A DNA stretch of 64,000 nucleotides from Bacteroides cellulosilyticus. Lineage in GTDB: Bacteria > Bacteroidota > Bacteroidia > Bacteroidales > Bacteroidaceae. The notes under the pieces were generated by a model, which was given only the letters and a program-made list of their open reading frames with translations, had not been told where the DNA came from and did no database searches. The stretch lies in NCBI RefSeq assembly GCF_020091405.1, contig NZ_CP081903.1, positions 3,782,501 to 3,846,500 on the forward strand, given 5' to 3'. A program made the position numbers and the translations under genes. Of this stretch, positions 8,239 through 16,520 are shown piece by piece (position 1 is the first letter of the stretch; each line of letters opens with the position of its first letter).

Positions 8239-9630
8239 TTACCAGCACTCTATGTCATTTTCCACCTCTTCGAGGCGGTCTTTTGTGAAAACAGGGTCTT
8301 TGATACCCGCGCGTTTCTGTGCACGGTAGTCTTCCAGCAGTTTGAAAGCGTATTTACCGAGCAGGCTGATGGCAATCAGGTTACAGAGCGCCATCAATCC
8401 CATGGTGACATCTGCCAGACTCCAGGCCACATCCAGTGCAGCGAGTGCACCAAATAGCACCATGCCACCTACCAGAATACGGTAAATGTTCAATATCCAT
8501 TTCTTACGGGTAAGATAACGTACATTGGCTTCTCCATAATAATAATTACCCAGAATGCTGCTGAAGGCGAAGAAGAACAAAGCAATAGCAACAAAAATGC
8601 TTCCTGCTGAACCTATCTCATTCGTTAGTGCCTGTTGCGTAAGTTGTACCCCGTTGGTAGAGCCGTCCAGTGGCGCACCACTGAAAAGTATAATGAACGC
8701 GGTGCAGGTACATATAATTAATGTATCGGTGAAAACGCCCAAGGTCTGTATCAGCCCCTGCTTTACGGGATGTGTGACGTGTGCGGTAGCTGCCACATTG
8801 GGAGCGGAACCCATACCTGCTTCATTGCTGAACAATCCCCGCTTGATGCCTTGCATCAATGCAATACCTACGCCACCGCCCAATGCCTGTTGCCAGCCGA
8901 AGGCATGGCTGACGATGAGTTTGATAACGGCAGGAAGTTCAGTGATATTGATAGCTACAATAATCAATGCCAAAGCAATATATCCCAATGCCATAATGGG
9001 GACAATGATACTGCTCACTTTAGCAATGCGCTGTACACCACCAAAGATAATAAGCAGCGTAGCTATGGTAATAACCCCTCCTACAATGACGTGATCGAAG
9101 CCGAACGCATGTTCGAAAGCTGCACACAGTGTATTGCTTTGCACGGAGTTGAAGGCGAAGCCGAAAGTTATCGTAATGAGTACGGCAAACACAGTACCCA
9201 TCCACGGTTGTTTCAATCCTTTCCGCATATAATAGGCGGGACCGCCGATGAAAGAGTCTTTGCCTCTCACCTTATATAATTGTGCCAATGTGGACTCTAC
9301 GAATGAACTGGCAGCACCAAACAAGGCAATGACCCACATCCAGAACACTGCTCCCGGTCCGCCTACAGCGATGGCGGTGGCTACACCCGCCAGATTGCCC
9401 GTACCTACGCGGCTGGCAATGGAGATGGCAAATGCCTGAAATGAAGAGATATGCTTTTCACCTGGCTTACCGTTTGTTCCTGCTGAGTCACCCAGTAAAC
9501 GTACCATTTCACCTATCATGCGGAACTGTACGAAGCGGGTTTTCAGCGTGAACCAAAGGGCACATCCCAAAAGCAGAGCGATAAGGATATAGGTCCAGAG
9601 AATATCGTTGATTGAATTGATTATATTCAT
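8239..9630 (-). CDS. Alanine/glycine:cation symporter (AGCS family)
   Basis: This 463-residue protein has about ten membrane segments. It carries AGCS family signatures such as GPGAVFWMWVIALFGAASSFVE (about residues 93-114, written here in part), GGPAYYMRKGL and FSNEAGMGSAPNVAATAH. Members import alanine or glycine with sodium. Its C-terminal tail is short and charged. It is monocistronic. Its upstream region contains a four-unit 22-bp tandem array whose relation to its promoter is unknown. Confidence 0.93.
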   Translation of the reverse strand: MNIINSINDILWTYILIALLLGCALWFTLKTRFVQFRMIGEMVRLLGDSAGTNGKPGEKHISSFQAFAISIASRVGTGNLAGVATAIAVGGPGAVFWMWVIALFGAASSFVESTLAQLYKVRGKDSFIGGPAYYMRKGLKQPWMGTVFAVLITITFGFAFNSVQSNTLCAAFEHAFGFDHVIVGGVITIATLLIIFGGVQRIAKVSSIIVPIMALGYIALALIIVAINITELPAVIKLIVSHAFGWQQALGGGVGIALMQGIKRGLFSNEAGMGSAPNVAATAHVTHPVKQGLIQTLGVFTDTLIICTCTAFIILFSGAPLDGSTNGVQLTQQALTNEIGSAGSIFVAIALFFFAFSSILGNYYYGEANVRYLTRKKWILNIYRILVGGMVLFGALAALDVAWSLADVTMGLMALCNLIAISLLGKYAFKLLEDYRAQKRAGIKDPVFTKDRLEEVENDIECW

Positions 9631-9750
9631 GCTATATTGTTTTATATTTACTTGTTTAATGATAAACTGTCGGTTCTTCTGTCTGAATTTATGATTCTAA
9701 GGATTACAAAAGATGTGCTTATAACTGGTTGATTGTGAATATGTTATACT

Positions 9751-9838
9751 GAGGCTATCTCAAGTAACGACTGAGGTACCCTAAGGTAACGACAGAGGCA
9801 CCCTCAAGTAACGACAGAGATACCCTAAGGTAACGACT
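9751..9838. repeat. Tandem array A: four 22-bp units
   Basis: Four consecutive units start at 9751, 9773, 9795 and 9817. Each contains AGTAACGAC or GGTAACGAC followed by GAGG/GAGA and ACCCT. Units alternate between CTCAAGTAACGAC and CTAAGGTAACGAC. The array sits in the 285-base gap upstream of the AGCS transporter and downstream of the AlbA_2 gene. No open reading frame explains it. Confidence 0.9.
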
Positions 9839-9915
9839 GTGTCCGGCTCCTCTTTTCTGTAAATAACTTTCTGCTCATCCCCAAGAAATAAAAGTCAGGA
9901 TTGAGGAATAATCAT

Positions 9916-10575
9916 TTACTTTAGCCTGAAGTGAAACTTATGACCTTCAAATACCGGTTCTACAATATCAAACCGGATGAACTTGGCAAGTAAATGTTCC
10001 GCTGCACGTCGGGAAAGGCGTGCCAGCCTGCAATACCTGTTCAGCGATAGACTGTCATTTTCTTCCAACAAGTCAAGCAATAACTGTTCGCGCTCTGTAT
10101 AAGTTATTAGTTCTCCCCGCGGACTACCACTTTGCTGCCATACACGCAGATGCACCGGTGTGGCGAGTATATTCTCATCCTTGATGCGCAGATAAGCCAG
10201 CGGTTTTCCTGTTTCATCCTTGGCATATACGGGTTTTTGCAGACTTTCCTCAATCTGCACTACCAGCACGCTGCGTCCTTCCGCCTGAAAGGTCTGCATG
10301 GTATAGTTCACTTCCGGCTGACAGTACATTTGCGCTGCCGCCTCTATCATATATTGTTCCTCGTCAGAGCGAACTCCGGCGATCTTTCCGTTATCTTTAA
10401 CTCCGATCAGCAACCGCCCGCCGTCTGTATTGGCAAAGGCGGAGAGCGTTTTTGCGATCTTACGGGCATCGGAAATCTCAAACTTAAAGTCCTGCCTTTG
10501 GTGTTCGCCTTCGGCTATGAGCATGTGTATGTATTCCGTATCTGTAAGGGTTTTCATGCCTGCAAAAGTAGGCAA
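9916..10575 (-). CDS. AlbA_2 (Schlafen-like) domain protein with C-terminal HTH
   Basis: This 219-residue protein starts with an AlbA_2/divergent AAA-4 domain: the early segment EHQRQDFKFEISDARKIAKT and the nucleotide-loop-like ANTDGGRLLIGVKDNG. The last 60 residues form a winged-helix-like tail (LLDLLEENDSLSLNRYCRLA). Such proteins are often annotated as putative transcriptional regulators or ATP-binding proteins; their biochemical role is not settled. The histone-like gene is divergent from it, 137 bases away. Confidence 0.82.
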   Translation of the reverse strand: MPTFAGMKTLTDTEYIHMLIAEGEHQRQDFKFEISDARKIAKTLSAFANTDGGRLLIGVKDNGKIAGVRSDEEQYMIEAAAQMYCQPEVNYTMQTFQAEGRSVLVVQIEESLQKPVYAKDETGKPLAYLRIKDENILATPVHLRVWQQSGSPRGELITYTEREQLLLDLLEENDSLSLNRYCRLARLSRRAAEHLLAKFIRFDIVEPVFEGHKFHFRLK

Positions 10576-10712
10576 AAAACGCCAGAGGACGCCTTTTTGC
10601 GCAATTTTTGCGGATTATTTCAAAAAAAATATTGTTTTTCTGCATTTATTTCAAGAAAGAGTGTATTTTTGCCAGACATTATTAACGAAGTAATATTAAT
10701 AAGAAAAGGATT

Positions 10713-10886
10713 ATGAAAGAATTAGTTGAAAAAGTTGCTGAATTGTATGCAGCATTCGAGAAAGATGCAAAAGCTCAGATTGAAAATGGTAACAAAGCTG
10801 CCGGTACTCGTGCACGTAAGGCTTCTTTGGAAATCGAAAAATCAATGAAAGCATTCCGCAAAGCATCTTTGGAAGCTGCTAAATAA
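10713..10886 (+). CDS. Histone H1-like small DNA-binding protein
   Basis: This 57-residue protein begins MKELVEKVAELYAAFEKDA and continues with AGTRARKASLEIEKSMKAFR. It matches the small Bacteroidetes family related to chlamydial Hc1 (histone H1-like). It is basic, alanine- and lysine-rich and probably one long helical hairpin that binds DNA non-specifically. A TATTTTTG -7 box lies at 10664-10671, and a GA-rich stretch precedes the ATG. A strong terminator follows, so it is a compact single-gene unit. Confidence 0.88.
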   Translation: MKELVEKVAELYAAFEKDAKAQIENGNKAAGTRARKASLEIEKSMKAFRKASLEAAK

Positions 10887-10911
10887 TAAGCACGCTTACT
10901 GAAAGAATTGA

Positions 10912-10942
10912 AAGACCGTCTCAATGAGAGCGGTCTTTTTTG
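10912..10942 (+). terminator. Terminator of the histone-like gene
   Basis: AAGACCG pairs with CGGTCTT around a short TCTC/GAG extension and is followed by TTTTTTG. It lies 26 bases after the stop codon. Confidence 0.85.
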
Positions 10943-11056
10943 TTTATCCGGCACAAACATAGGACCACCTGATATTTTCGGTGTACCCATCAAATAATAA
11001 GCAATTTGTTCAGCCGTTGGGTAACGCGGATCTCTTTATTAATTCTTTTTCAAACT

Positions 11057-11094
11057 ATATACATTGTGTATATGATATATCTTTTATATCTTTG
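11057..11094 (+). promoter_or_regulatory. Promoter and putative operator of the toxin-antitoxin operon
   Basis: TTG (11064-11066) is followed after 20 bases by TATCTTTG (11087-11094). The TTG is the spacer of a perfect inverted repeat, ATATACA-TTG-TGTATAT (11057-11073). A repressor bound there would cover the -33 element, which fits autorepression by the antitoxin. Confidence 0.65.
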
Positions 11095-11115
11095 TAAAAA
11101 AAGAAAGGAGTTATT

Positions 11116-11433
11116 ATGGCGACAATGACATTAGAGAAAAAAAGAAAAAATATAGATTTGCCTGTTGACGTATTACAGCGTTTATCGGTTTTGGCTGCTT
11201 CACAAGGTAAGAGTTTGAAAGCTTTCATAGAGCACCTCTTGGTGGTAAAAGCAAATTCTATTTCTGTGGAAGTTTTAGAAAATCCCAGTCCAAGTGGCGA
11301 TTCCTTTTTCGAAGATACAGAAAATATGGCTGAGATCTCAGCACGAGTGAAAGCACATAAAGCAGGAAAGACAAAATCTGCTATAAAGCTTAAATCAGCC
11401 GAGGAAATCAAGAGCTTTATAGATAATCTCTGA
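11116..11433 (+). CDS. Putative type II antitoxin
   Basis: This 105-residue protein has an N-terminal segment with ribbon-helix-helix character (KNIDLPVDVLQRLSVLAASQ, then GKSLKAFIEHLL). A flexible acidic-to-basic C-terminal tail follows, as expected for a toxin-wrapping region. The stop is one base from the start of the YoeB-like toxin, the usual translationally coupled antitoxin-toxin order. I infer the role from this position and the DNA-binding-type N-terminus, not from a firm family match. Confidence 0.7.
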   Translation: MATMTLEKKRKNIDLPVDVLQRLSVLAASQGKSLKAFIEHLLVVKANSISVEVLENPSPSGDSFFEDTENMAEISARVKAHKAGKTKSAIKLKSAEEIKSFIDNL

Positions 11434-11434
11434 G

Positions 11435-11713
11435 ATGAAATATATCATAGAGTTTGAAGCCAAGGCTATAGAAGATTTAGCTAAACTGAAGAAATCGGGA
11501 AATAAAGCATTAATTACTAAAATTGAAAGATTACTTTTGGAAATAGCAGAACACCCTACTGTGGGAACTGGACAAGTGGAAGCATTGAAAGGCACTCTAT
11601 CCGGTTATTGGAGCAGGAGAATTGATAAGTTTAATCGTATTATTTATACCATTGAAGAAGAAATTGTGACAGTTACAATAATTTCGGCTAAAGGGCACTA
11701 TGGTGATAAGTGA
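11435..11713 (+). CDS. YoeB/RelE-family toxin
   Basis: This 92-residue protein shows the YoeB/Txe pattern: FEAKAIEDLAKLKKSGNKAL near the start, GTGQVEALKGTLSGYWSRRI in the centre and YTIEEEIVTVTIISAKGHYG at the end. In the family the Trp-Ser-Arg-Arg segment and the terminal His-Tyr belong to the ribosome-dependent mRNase active site. It is probably an mRNA-cleaving toxin neutralised by the protein encoded just upstream. It ends 17 bases before the radical SAM repair gene, so it is probably an older insertion next to that gene. Confidence 0.85.
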   Translation: MKYIIEFEAKAIEDLAKLKKSGNKALITKIERLLLEIAEHPTVGTGQVEALKGTLSGYWSRRIDKFNRIIYTIEEEIVTVTIISAKGHYGDK

Positions 11714-11730
11714 TAAGTTGTGTAGTGGAT

Positions 11731-11937
11731 ATGAACGAAAACGTCCTTAATAAACTGAAGATACTGGCGGAATCAGCGAAATACGATGTTTCGTGTGCGT
11801 CCAGTGGTACTGTGCGTTCCAACAAGCCCGGCATGTTGGGGAATACTGTCGGTGGCTGGGGCATTTGCCACAGTTTTGCTGAGGACGGGCGTTGCATTTC
11901 ACTATTGAAGGTGATGCTGACAAACTATTGCCTATAA
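11731..11937 (+). pseudogene. DNA repair radical SAM protein gene, 5' fragment (interrupted)
   Basis: The frame starts MNENVLNKLKILAESAKYDV and runs through GMLGNTVGGWGICHSFAEDG to MLTNYC. It matches the N-terminus of the putative DNA modification/repair radical SAM family (TIGR03916 type). After the Cys codon TGC (11929-11931) the frame runs into the integrative element and stops two codons later. The rest resumes at 23158, in frame with the same Cys codon, about 11.2 kb away. Excision would restore one continuous gene. While the element is present the product is a 68-residue stub. Confidence 0.93.
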
Positions 11938-11949
11938 GTAACTATTGTA
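11921..11949. other. attL of the integrative element
   Basis: The left junction lies at TTGC (11928-11931). Gene sequence lies to its left. To its right a 7-base spacer is followed by TAACTATTGTA (11939-11949), the inverted copy of the arm at the right end. The match to attR in sequence and spacing identifies the crossover core. Confidence 0.88.
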
Positions 11950-12038
11950 CTTATTAGTAATATATTGATTATCAATGTTTTATGTTTTTTTATTGCGACA
12001 GCTCATAAAATGCAGGGGCGGCAATAATACTAAAACAA

Positions 12039-12620
12039 CTACCCTTTCAATAAGTCTTGTTCTAGTAGTTTGGAATGAACACTATCCCATAACTCTTTTT
12101 GCTTCTCATTCAACATATCTACAGATATGAACGTAGTACCACAAAACACAATATCGCTATATCTTATTACTGGTATTAGTCCGAATTTAGTCCAAGCAAA
12201 ATAGTTATCGTTATATTTATCTGATATGCCAGTGTTGCATAGGTATATTTCTTCATTGATATTAATAAGTGTCTGTATGGAGTGTTCCAGTATATCAAAC
12301 ATCCGACCTCTTAAATCATACTTTATGCCATCCGCTATTACCCTTTTGCGGAATCTGGATAGCAAATGCTGCGATAAGATAAAGGCATTATTCAAATTGA
12401 TATAAACAAAGTCAGTAGTATTATTACCTCTTCTCATATATCCTACTATGAAGAACTGGTTAATACTCTTATAGAATACAAAGAAGTAATACCCTTGTAT
12501 GGCAGTAACTTTCATACGCCATTCATCACTACTAGCACCATCTAGACTAGTAATGAAATCTATCATTTCTTGGCTATATGCCAGATTAAATAATTGTTCT
12601 GCGTATTCTGCTATATTCAT
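12039..12620 (-). CDS. Hypothetical protein of the integrative element
   Basis: I do not recognise this 193-residue protein. It has no signal peptide or transmembrane segment. It is rich in aromatic and aliphatic residues with alternating beta and helical stretches (YYFFVFYKSINQFFIVGYM near residue 45). It is the leftmost gene of the element and is read in the same direction as the next small gene. They are separated by about 50 bases containing a short GCTACTACTTCGGTGGTAGC-like hairpin. Confidence 0.6.
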   Translation of the reverse strand: MNIAEYAEQLFNLAYSQEMIDFITSLDGASSDEWRMKVTAIQGYYFFVFYKSINQFFIVGYMRRGNNTTDFVYINLNNAFILSQHLLSRFRKRVIADGIKYDLRGRMFDILEHSIQTLININEEIYLCNTGISDKYNDNYFAWTKFGLIPVIRYSDIVFCGTTFISVDMLNEKQKELWDSVHSKLLEQDLLKG

Positions 12621-12669
12621 GCCTTACAAATTAAAAAAGGCTACCACCGAAGTAGTAGCCCAATTTTTG

Positions 12670-12975
12670 TTAGTCATCAATCTCCGACAAAACTTGTTTC
12701 CTCAACTCTGGAGAAGCATTTTTCAATGTTTCCGTTATCTTGGACAGATTCAGTTGCAAATCTATATCGCTAGGCTCTATCTTTACAACTTGCTCCAAAA
12801 AGCTGACATATTCTTGATATTTATCAAGTTGCTGTCTAGCTTTTCTAACGAGTTCTTTCCCAGATGCTTTGGACGAGAACCAGCCACCAAGTCTTTCAAA
12901 TTGTGTGGCACGGTCAGAGTTAATCACTTGTACAAAAACTTGCGCATTTACAGTTTCAATAGTTGAAGTATTCAT
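12670..12975 (-). CDS. Hypothetical helical protein of the integrative element
   Basis: The chosen start, MNTSTIETVNAQVFVQVINS, gives 101 residues; an in-frame Met nine codons upstream is possible. The central region (KELVRKARQQLDKYQEYVSF and on) is predicted as amphipathic helices, possibly a coiled coil. No family is recognised. A TACCTTTG -7 box lies upstream on the minus strand at 13040-13047. It is probably the first gene of a two-gene minus-strand unit. Confidence 0.6.
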   Translation of the reverse strand: MNTSTIETVNAQVFVQVINSDRATQFERLGGWFSSKASGKELVRKARQQLDKYQEYVSFLEQVVKIEPSDIDLQLNLSKITETLKNASPELRKQVLSEIDD

Positions 12976-13002
12976 AATAATTATATTTTTTGAACACGGC
13001 AA

Positions 13003-13495
13003 AATTACCGCTAAAGTAAATGCCTCTGTAAATGCGCTGCAAAGGTATGTAATATATCCGTAATATAAAAAACTTCTTGGAATATTTTTTTAATAAGTAC
13101 TTTATATAGGCATCTTATTAATCAGTATATCCAGTACTATTAGTTAATGTACTAGTGAGAAACTACTAGTAATACCGTTACTACTATACCCCACAGTCTT
13201 ATCACTATTAGCTATACTATTTTTTAACTAATGTACTAGTTCCGAAAAATAACGGCTGTCATTACTAGTACTACCATCACTTATTTGGGCACACAAAAAG
13301 TCGGCAGGATAACTAACAACTTCTATCATCACTGTTTTTTACTTACTAATAAGTTATATAGCCGCTACTTCGATAAATTGATTAATCGCTAATACATAAC
13401 AATTTAGCTATCTGTTCCGAATATCGATTATCCGTAAATAGCCATAAATATAAACCATTGTCAAAAGAACTACATAAAATCACTATTCTTGTCTG
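13003..13495. other. AT-rich non-coding region with ACTAGT cluster
   Basis: No convincing gene is seen here. ACTAGT occurs four times within 119 bases (13151, 13165, 13235, 13264). AATGTACTAGT appears twice. Similar TACTAGTA-rich stretches lie at 16540-16580 and 21225-21340 inside the same element, and the flanking host DNA lacks them. This could be a regulatory, replication or partition region. Confidence 0.5.
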
Positions 13496-13705
13496 TTAGC
13501 TTGCTGACAGAAGAAAATAACGGTAATATAGCGATATAGATAAACCGCCTATAGAAAGTGTTCCTTTGATTAGGTACACACCCGTAAAATGAATATAATC
13601 GTATAGAGATAAAAAGATAGGAACTACCACGAGCAGAGGTATAACCAGAACTGCCCGTAGTAATTCAAACACTATAGATTTTACAGTATATAATGAAACT
13701 AACAT
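13496..13705 (-). CDS. Possible small membrane protein
   Basis: Starting at MLVSLYTVKS this frame encodes 69 residues with two hydrophobic segments (about residues 13-33 and 42-60). The start faces the divergent small gene at 13712 with almost no room for promoters between them. It could be a real small membrane protein of the element or a chance frame in AT-rich DNA. Confidence 0.35.
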   Translation of the reverse strand: MLVSLYTVKSIVFELLRAVLVIPLLVVVPIFLSLYDYIHFTGVYLIKGTLSIGGLSISLYYRYFLLSAS

Positions 13706-13711
13706 TGAATC

Positions 13712-13894
13712 ATGGAGTATTACACATTTGAACAATTAAAAGAAATGGCTTTCAAGGATGGCATTACCGGCAATAAGGTAGCTGTTGGTATATGGGCTAA
13801 GATGAACGGTTTTCTAAAGAAAAAGAAGCAGATAAACAAGCGTAGAATTACATTCTACTTTAAACTGGATGATTGGCAACCTCATAATGTATGA
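13712..13894 (+). CDS. Small basic hypothetical protein
   Basis: This 60-residue protein starts MEYYTFEQLKEMAFKDG and has a lysine-rich middle (LKKKKQINKRR). It has no membrane segment and no recognised family. The opening resembles the helical start of small plasmid- or element-borne proteins in Bacteroides, but that is only an impression. It lies upstream of the iteron-like repeats. Confidence 0.45.
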   Translation: MEYYTFEQLKEMAFKDGITGNKVAVGIWAKMNGFLKKKKQINKRRITFYFKLDDWQPHNV

Positions 13895-14028
13895 TTGCCA
13901 AAGCCTTTCTATAAGACACCATCAAAAACAGCACATAATACCTATTTCGGCATACATAGTTAGCCAGACAACACAAGGAAGTGAATTACAGATATTTTTT
14001 AAAGATAGTCTTGGTAAAGTGGTACTAA

Positions 14029-14084
14029 GGAAAAATGAACCGTAGTCCATGGGAAATTTGACACCAAGTATAGGGGAAAAATGA
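14029..14084. repeat. Iteron-like repeats, 23-bp spacing
   Basis: GGAAAAATGA (14029), GGAAATTTGA (14052) and GGAAAAATGA (14075) recur at exact 23-base intervals. They precede the two-HTH protein gene. The arrangement resembles iterons bound by a replication initiator, but three copies is a small set. The rest of the 13895-14200 gap has only a short AGTGCtgcGCACT hairpin near 14130. Confidence 0.55.
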
Positions 14085-14200
14085 TACTCTATACATTACT
14101 ACAATACTAACATTACAACATAGATAATTCAGTGCTGCGCACTTCATTATCAGATTTTTAGCTTTCGTAGATAAGTAACTAATGACAAAAACGTAACATT

Positions 14201-14386
14201 ATGATGATATACAACAACAGACTGTTCAATACAAGGAAGGAATTGAAACGGTATCTAGGTGGAACACGTAAATATAACAAGGCTCTGAAAAGCGGAGAAA
14301 TTCATAACATATACCAAGAAGAATCAAATAACCAACCGTTTGCGCACAATGGAACAACAATATACGACACTGACAAAAGACATTAA
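14201..14386 (+). CDS. Small hypothetical protein
   Basis: This 61-residue frame reads MMIYNNRLFNTRKELKRYLG, then GTRKYNKALKSGEI. It is basic and resembles the short YNN-TRKE-K-LG type proteins seen on Bacteroides phages and plasmids, without a known function. Its last 38 bases overlap the start of the next gene in another frame, so it may be translationally coupled to it. Confidence 0.45.
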   Translation: MMIYNNRLFNTRKELKRYLGGTRKYNKALKSGEIHNIYQEESNNQPFAHNGTTIYDTDKRH

Positions 14387-15242
14387 TAATCTAGATAATA
14401 AGGATGCTATGGTATATGCCTATATAAAATCAAGGATGAATTATAAAACTTCCATTGCAGATAATGTTACAGAAAAGGAGATTTCCGAAAAATTAGGCAT
14501 ACCATTAAGCACTGTAAAAAGAAGCGTTTCAAGGATAAAGAATAATAAGAATCTTATTGATAAAGTGATAAGTAACAATGTAATAGCAGAGAGAAGCTAC
14601 AAAACGTACAACAAATATTATATGGCAAAATGTAATGAGAACTTCTTCTATATTTATAACAGTTTCTTTAATAATGATATGAACATTGCAGAAGCCAGTG
14701 AGAGAATCAACGTAAAGAACTTCTTACTTAAAATAAAGGCAATATGTAAAAAGGAAACGAACAAGTATATAAGTGAAAGTCCGTATCTGGACGGACTTAA
14801 CAAAACGGAACTGTCTAAGAAACTGGGCATTGATGCAAAGACATTAAATAACTATCTGGAAATGGCAGTCAATGCAGGACAGATAAAATATATAACTAAT
14901 GGTTTGCTGATACTGAACAAGTCCATTATTCCAGATTTTAAGAAAGATGATACAGATACAAGAATCTATCATATTATTTATGACTGGTGTATTGATAACG
15001 GTGTTGTTCCACCAGACAGAAATGATGAAACAACAGTAATGGCAAATGGCAGTATCAGAAGAAGAAACAGCTTACTTGTTGAAATAGCTGGAAAGCTAGG
15101 TTATATGAAAGATGAAGATATTAGGAGTTTACTAACTAATAGAATAACTTCCGAAGAAATAACATTGGAATATATAGCTAAAGTACTGAATATAAATAAC
15201 AAGAAGAAAGAAGAGATAGAGTATTCCGTCATACTTGACTAA
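14349..15242 (+). CDS. Two-HTH protein, possible replication initiator or regulator
   Basis: I chose the ATG at 14349 over an in-frame TTG three codons earlier; this gives 297 residues. Two helix-turn-helix segments are visible: KEISEKLGIPLSTVKRSVSR (about residue 41) and NKTELSKKLGIDAKTLNNYL (about residue 152). This duplicated winged-helix layout is seen in plasmid Rep proteins and in some transcription regulators. The iteron-like repeats about 270 bases upstream favour an initiator, but this is inference. It is lysine- and asparagine-rich, in line with the low GC of the element. Confidence 0.65.
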   Translation: MEQQYTTLTKDINNLDNKDAMVYAYIKSRMNYKTSIADNVTEKEISEKLGIPLSTVKRSVSRIKNNKNLIDKVISNNVIAERSYKTYNKYYMAKCNENFFYIYNSFFNNDMNIAEASERINVKNFLLKIKAICKKETNKYISESPYLDGLNKTELSKKLGIDAKTLNNYLEMAVNAGQIKYITNGLLILNKSIIPDFKKDDTDTRIYHIIYDWCIDNGVVPPDRNDETTVMANGSIRRRNSLLVEIAGKLGYMKDEDIRSLLTNRITSEEITLEYIAKVLNINNKKKEEIEYSVILD

Positions 15243-15443
15243 ACTAACTAATCACCTACATTCAGTTTAGCTGAAAGTCAAGAGAACAGATATATAAGGT
15301 ACTTAATACAGAAATCCCCCTCCCCATGCAGCCAGTGACCTAAAATATATAAGAGTGGCTGTCTTTACGGTTGGCAAACCCCTTTAGTCCCCCTCTGTAC
15401 ATTGATATAAAAAGAATTATTAATCATTTAAACTTTTATCAAT

Positions 15444-16457
15444 ATGAGAAATTTAGTTATCATGCCAACAGAGAAAAGAACTTTGAATTTAGGTGAGTTT
15501 GCAGAAGAAGCAACTATAATTGTGGAAGAAACTGCAAAACCAAGCATTACTTTCTTGGAAGCAAATACAGATTCTATCACACTGGAAGAACTTGCAAACA
15601 AATGTGTTGTGCCTACTTGGGCAAACCAAGAATTAACCATTGCACACCAAGACTTTATTTCTTGTGTGCATGAAGCTGCAAGTACATTCTATGCAGGTGA
15701 AAAGGTGAGCTTTCCAGAAATAAGAGTTTCACATATAGTACGTGGTAGAATACCGTCTGCACTAGGCAAGAAAGCAAGTGAACTGTTAGAATGTGAAAAG
15801 ACACAATTCTATCAAAGACTTGCATTTGCTTTTACTGTTCCAACCATTTTTGAAACAATAAGAGGGCAAAAACTTGAATTGTGCATAGGTGGGGTAAGAA
15901 ATTACAGTGACTTGAATCTGTACCGTTCTTCCAAAGGCTTAGAAAAGTTCTCTATCTTTACTGGTTGGAGAATGAAAATTTGTTCTAATCAGATTCTTAC
16001 TGGTGAGGGTGTGAGGTTCAACATGGAAGTAACCAATATCAATGAGCTTTACAGAAATGTACTGGAATTGCTTAACAGCTTCAATGCAGCCAAAGAAATA
16101 CATTTGATGCAAACACTATCAGATACTTATCTGTCTGAAACACAGTTTGCACAAGTGGTAGGCAGAATGAGAATGTATCAAGCACTTTCACCAGCAAGAC
16201 AGAAAGCAATACCAAGACTTCTAATCACTGACAGCCAAATAAATAGTGTGTGCCGTGATTATTACACAAATGAAGTGTTCGGAGTGAAAGACAATGCCAT
16301 ATCTCTTTTTGATTTTCACAATTTACTCACACAGTCAAACAAAAATAGCTACATAGACAGCTATTTACAACGTGGGGTAAATGCTACAGAGGTAAGTGTT
16401 GGATTAAACAATGTATTACAAGGACTGGATAATAAATATTCTTGGTTCTTGGGCTAA
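15444..16457 (+). CDS. DUF3871 family protein
   Basis: This 337-residue protein contains the DUF3871 signatures: IRVSHIVRGRIPSALGKKAS (about residue 95), LELCIGGVRNYSDLNLY and FSIFTGWRMKICSNQ. The family is common on Bacteroidetes mobile elements and its function is unknown. A better internal start may be Met7 (MPTEKRTL). It ends 12 bases before a terminator, so it is probably transcribed alone. Confidence 0.88.
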   Translation: MRNLVIMPTEKRTLNLGEFAEEATIIVEETAKPSITFLEANTDSITLEELANKCVVPTWANQELTIAHQDFISCVHEAASTFYAGEKVSFPEIRVSHIVRGRIPSALGKKASELLECEKTQFYQRLAFAFTVPTIFETIRGQKLELCIGGVRNYSDLNLYRSSKGLEKFSIFTGWRMKICSNQILTGEGVRFNMEVTNINELYRNVLELLNSFNAAKEIHLMQTLSDTYLSETQFAQVVGRMRMYQALSPARQKAIPRLLITDSQINSVCRDYYTNEVFGVKDNAISLFDFHNLLTQSNKNSYIDSYLQRGVNATEVSVGLNNVLQGLDNKYSWFLG

Positions 16458-16469
16458 ACTAACTAATAG

Positions 16470-16499
16470 GGCATCTATTTATTAGGTGTCCTTTTTTTA
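16470..16499 (+). terminator. Terminator after DUF3871 gene
   Basis: GGGCATC pairs with GGTGTCC through two G-U pairs across a 9-base loop and is followed by a run of seven T. Confidence 0.7.
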
Positions 16500-16520
16500 T
16501 TCACTTAAAAATACTACAAA

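Noticed and set aside
9751..9838. Reading the 22-bp arrays as CRISPR arrays
   Set aside because: Units are contiguous with no spacers, too short and variable between units, and no cas gene is present in the window.
10930..11036. A minus-strand stretch translating to RDPRYPTAEQIAYYLMGTPK
   Set aside because: It looks protein-like, but it is closed upstream by a stop and is only about 35 codons long. It may be a gene fragment, but there is not enough to call it.
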